Assembly: GCF_910596095.1 (NCBI RefSeq)
Contig: NC_056534.1
Span: forward strand, 12,595,490-12,659,489
Direction: 5' to 3'
DNA length: 64,000 bases
DNA from: Thunnus maccoyii
Taxonomy: Eukaryota; Chordata; Actinopteri; Scombriformes; Scombridae
Position numbers and translations under genes: made by a program
Shown here: positions 59,794 to 64,000 of the stretch, one piece after another
Position numbering within the stretch: position 1 is the first letter of the stretch
Layout: each line of letters begins with the position of its first letter
The notes under the pieces: generated by a model
The model's database searches: none
The model's input: the letters and a program-made list of their open reading frames with translations, nothing else
Told to the model about the DNA's origin: nothing

Positions 59794-62630
59794 TCACAGC
59801 CCGAATCAGCCTGTTTCCATCGGTGGTGTACAACCTCAACAAATGAGAAGCCAGTGAGGAAACAAACTTGACATCAACCTCCACCTTTTCCCTATCCCAG
59901 CATAGATTTGCTCAAGCCCCTTCTCAGGACTAGGGTCTGGACTTGTTTTTTTTTCTCTTCACCCTCAACATAAACTCAATGCACATCGTAGCTGGTTAGA
60001 GTTCAGATTTCCCTCTCACTGCCACTCTAATGCTGATGTTTATCATGTTGTCATCGCTGCAGTCTTTGTTGCAGCCTTTTCATTGCATTTTGCAATGCCA
60101 TTATGTATTTTCTTGAGCAGCACTATTGTGAAAGGAATAGGTTTGCTTAAATAGAAAGACCCACCACCTAAGATGTAATGTATGTGCTTGTTTATGTGGT
60201 ACACTCCTGATGTGATGATTTTATTTTATTTTTTTTGCAATGAATTTATCACAACTTCAGTCAAGTCCCCAGCACAGCACCACTACAAGTCAAAGTTCAT
60301 TCATACCAATTGTTTTCAGCTTACACAGAAAATATTCACTAAACCGGTTTCAGACCATGTGGATTGCACAGCTTCAACAGGCTTCACTGGTTCTGACAAA
60401 GAGGAGATAATGACTAATGTGTCAGAAACACTGAACATAATACTGAAACATAATGCAGAGTTTGCCTTGGAGTTTATCATGATTTGTGGTGCTACTTTAT
60501 TCCCCGAAGTGAAACAACAACTCTGGAGGCATATTATGTCTACACAATAGCCTTCTTTTCATTTTTGCACTCAACCAGGACATTTCATTTCTTCTTTTTG
60601 ATTTTTTTTTTTCCCCCCCTGAGTCAAAATTTGGGAAAATACTTTTAAAATACGTTACTGTTGAAGAGATGTGAAATCAGAAGTCGTTCATGATGGTTAT
60701 GCCACCCCTCTTATATTAGCCTGATAAACTCTGGTTAGGTCATCTTGACAATCCATAATTGTGGGTCGGAAATGGCGACATACTTTATTTCATATGTCTT
60801 TTGACCGTTTTCACTACACTGTAGAAGAATGACATTTCTTTTTTCTACTTTTTAATGATATTCCTGTAGCACATTAATTTTAATTGAATACTGTATATGT
60901 TTTTTATTTAATATGATACAATATTGAATACTATATGAAATTAAATAGTGGTACCAAACAAACTTGTATTAGTACCAATGAAAACATGAAAAATACCACT
61001 GGCACTTTGGCCAGCAATGTGGTGAAAAAACATTTAAAACTTTTGTCTTTTTGTTATTTGTCACTTGTTTTTTTGTGTGTTTTCTTTCAATGATTAATTT
61101 TAAGATCCTGGTTGAATTAAATTATGTTAGATTGTATTCAGTTTACTTTAATCCTCATGTTTGAGATCAAATGTGTTAGAAACTCCACCCCACTCCCAAG
61201 TACCTGAATTTCACATTTGTATTGTAAAGTTTGTGCTCTTACTAAAACTTGGATCAAACATTTCAACATCCATCAATTCTGCTTTCAACATAAATGTTGA
61301 GGCTGAGATTAATTTACTAGCTACAGAGTCGTGGCTCCCACGTGTCACTGGGTTGTGTGCTGATTTACTCTGGTTTAACGATCAGCAAAGTGAGCGGAAA
61401 TGTGAGACAAGAGTTTTTTTGTCTTCCTGGCTTCCCCTTTGAACTTACTGATTATAGCTTTAATCTTGATTAAGGTTATTTAAATCTTTGTGTGCTGCGA
61501 GTGTAGACTTTTAACTGTCAGCAATAAGAGTGCCTCGTTATGTAACATGCGGCACGAAATTAAATGTGAGGACAGTGTGAAGGAGAACGTTCAAACTGCA
61601 AAAAAAAATAACTTTGTCTTTGTATTTGTTATCTGTGATATGAGTGGAAGGACTGTATGGTTGATGAAAATCTAAATTTCATGTTATATTCAAGTGTACT
61701 TAAAATAGAACACTGACATTAAGATCACAAAACACAATGTTGCAAATATTTCTGTGTAAATATATTAAATAGTTGAAGTAATTGGGATATTAACTGGTAA
61801 AGTTGATAGAGAATCTAATTGCAGCGATGCACTTTTTTATTTAAACGTTTGGTTCTCTCTTTTCTTTCATTGTTGTTTACTCAGAACTGGATGCATTGTC
61901 ATTTCCTGAGCCTGAGTGTAACATGATTTTTTTTTTTTTTTTTGAGAGTTACTATGAGATTTCATCTTAACAGCTAGGATAGCTCTATTTTGATTTATAC
62001 TAATATGTTTTGGTCTAAACCATTTCTTGCTACTATCGCTTCATATATGATTCATATTGATATAAGAAGAGTGAGTGTGAGGATTGTACATCTTTATGCG
62101 ACACTACATCTCTTCAGTTACCGAATGAGTTTACAAGTTTCTGTCTTGTCTTTTTTTTTTTTTTTTTCACATACATGTAATCTTGATTTTTAGCCACTGG
62201 TCTTAATTGTGTAGCCCCGTGTTTTTATTTGCTTTTCTATTTTTAAGGTTTCTGCCTTTTTATCTCTTTTCCTCCTGCTGTGTTGTTTGTTTGTTTTTGC
62301 CCTGTCACTATTCACAACGCTACAATATACCACAATTCTTAAAAAGAGACTGAAGGTGTCATTTGCACTTTAGTACAGTACATCCATTATTTAACATGCC
62401 CTACTTGATTTGACTGATAAATGGTCACCTTTTGCTGTTTGAAGAGTTTGTCATTTTGTGAGTTTGTTTTGGAAACTTAAATCATGTTCAGTAATTGCAG
62501 ACATGTACATAAGTAAAAATATATACATATGTATTGACTTACAGTCCTGAGAATACTTTTCACCTTTTCTGTCCTTTACTGCAGTTTTTTAGCAGGATTG
62601 TGTTAGAGGGTGACAATATTAAAGTCTGGA
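59794..62630 (+). other. osbp: Long 3'UTR of osbp
   Basis: Follows the TGA at 59791-59793. No coding exon is recognised in it. T-tracts and AT-rich stretches are frequent. The best poly(A) signal is ATTAAA at 62618-62623 followed by a GT/T-rich segment; earlier sites may also be used. Confidence 0.5.
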
Positions 62631-64000
62631 ATAGAAATGACGTGCATCTTTTGTTGTCATTAATTGTTTCTACATGGCCTCACAAAATGGCTTATATTGG
62701 TTAAATGGTTAAAGATGCCTCTTCATGTGGGCATAAGTAAGGAATGAAAACAAAAAAAATCAATTCAGTGAGCTTTTAAGTGCAGACAACATCCAATTTG
62801 ACTGGGGTTATATTAAGCGTTCTGAAAAATATCTTACTGAAGTCTATGTGGGAATGTTGAACTCTGTAGTTATGAGATAGTAATCAGCTGTTAGGCTGCC
62901 ACACCCTGTTGTTGACAGGTGTCATTTTACAAATATAGACCTGGAAAAACTACATACTACTACATTTGAAATTGTCCCAGTAAGCAATGACAGCATGACT
63001 TATTATTTACACCTGTTATATCCCTACCTTGATATCTCAAAAATGTTTTTATAAAAAGGCTTATTGCTAAAGCACAATAATGAGCTAGCATCATGTTTCC
63101 TCCTTTTGTCAACAGGTGACATTAAATGTCATTTAAAAATCCATGTGTGTCCCAAAGACGATAAACTCAATGTCTGAGTTGTTAACAGCCCCACCAAATA
63201 GTGATTTTTCCCTCTAAACTTCTCACATGCTTCCATTTCGATTAATGTTCAAATGATTCAATATTTCACCAAAAATCAAGGATTAGAGAACAAGTACAAA
63301 AATTGAAAACAGATTCCTGTATCAGAACTTATTTTTTTTCTTCTCTCCTCTCCCATTAATCATCTCACGACCCCTCAGATTTATCTGGTGACCCTTTGGA
63401 GGGGCCCGACCCCTAGGTTGGGAACCACTGGACTAAACTAGCTAACTGTATATAAAGAAGTGGAGGCTCCACCTCCAGCAGCTACAACAATAACATGCTG
63501 CTTACACACTGATGCTTCAGTATTAATAATCTAATGATATCATATTTAGTAATATATCAGTTAGAGGGACCAAACCACTTCTTTTACTGCAATACTTTAA
63601 GTACATTTTGCTGCTAATAGTTATGTATTTTTACTTAAGTAGGATCTTTCATGCAGGACTTTTACTTGTAATCGAGTATTTTTACATTGCTGTATTGGTA
63701 CTTTTACTTCAGTAAAGGATCTGAGTACTTCTTCTACCACTGCTGTATACTTTTCTTCAATTGAAACCATGACCTCTGTATTTTTAAGATCCTGGTTACA
63801 GATTTAGTCGCCTCCCACGCGGCAGGCGCCGGGGAGTAAAACGAGCGCCCCTCAGCATTACATCAGCATCTTTGTTTACTAGCGAAGCGCAGCTACTTCT
63901 GTCTGAACACAACTTGCCATCGGTTTCAGTGGTTCGCAAGGTTTCCTGCTTACCGTTCAGGGCGTACAATCTTAAGCTGTGTTTTGTGATTAAATAGCTG
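62631..64000. other. Gene-free right end
   Basis: No gene recognised. It holds a dispersed repeat (about 63375-63745). The last 200 bases are richer in GC and CpG (GCGGCAGGCGCCGGGG near 63820) than the rest and could be the edge of a promoter of a gene beyond the window. Confidence 0.4.
63375..63745. repeat. Dispersed repeat
   Basis: Wording of a high-copy element of spiny-rayed fish genomes (ACTTTAAGTACATTTTGCTG, GGACTTTTACTTGTAA, TACTTCTTCTACCACTGC). No coding capacity. Confidence 0.55.

Noticed and set aside
60182-60550. 122-codon plus-strand frame after osbp
   Set aside because: Lies in the osbp 3'UTR, no domain, begins within AT-rich sequence; taken as chance.
1-64000. tRNA, rRNA, CRISPR, phage or bacterial operon structure
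   Set aside because: None seen; the sequence is vertebrate nuclear DNA.

Overview
The window is a stretch of ray-finned fish (teleost, probably percomorph-type) nuclear genome. Evidence: split vertebrate genes with short introns and GT-AG borders, many AT-rich fold-back elements and tract repeats of the kind common in spiny-rayed fishes, and protein sequences close to but distinct from the human orthologues. Identifications rest on recognising protein families by eye; no search was run. Exon models were built by hand from reading frame and splice sites, and in every multi-exon gene the summed coding length is a multiple of three.

Layout, left to right: 1-5.1 kb has no gene I can support. FRG1 (+, 9 coding exons, 5131-17335) is followed by acid ceramidase ASAH1 (+, 14 exons, 19712-25717). 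PCM1 lies on the minus strand (39 coding exons plus a possible cassette, 45955 down to 27226), tail to tail with ASAH1. SART1 (+, 47773-50094) is one uninterrupted 773-codon reading frame, head to head with PCM1. An OSBP-family gene (+, 52341-59793, long 3'UTR to about 62.63 kb) follows. The last 1.4 kb holds dispersed repeat and a slightly GC-rich tail.

The genes are housekeeping genes of different pathways: FRG1 and SART1 in nuclear RNA processing, ASAH1 in lysosomal ceramide breakdown, PCM1 in centriolar satellites, OSBP in sterol/PI4P exchange at ER-Golgi contacts. They do not form a pathway. The convergent ASAH1/PCM1 pair matches human 8p22, whereas human SART1 and OSBP are both on 11q12-13, so the short PCM1-SART1 gap looks like a junction of two ancestral synteny blocks.

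The most interesting signal is near the 3' end of the OSBP gene. Five small exons (57918-59192) share entry phase, exit phase and a similar 3' end (four end AGCAA, one TGCAA). They are followed by one shared 41-nt exon that restores the frame. Any one of the five, or none, leaves the C-terminus in frame; the pairings I worked through hit a stop. This predicts mutually exclusive splicing of a small acidic/Pro/Ser linker. The second is SART1 without introns, against the multi-exon human gene.
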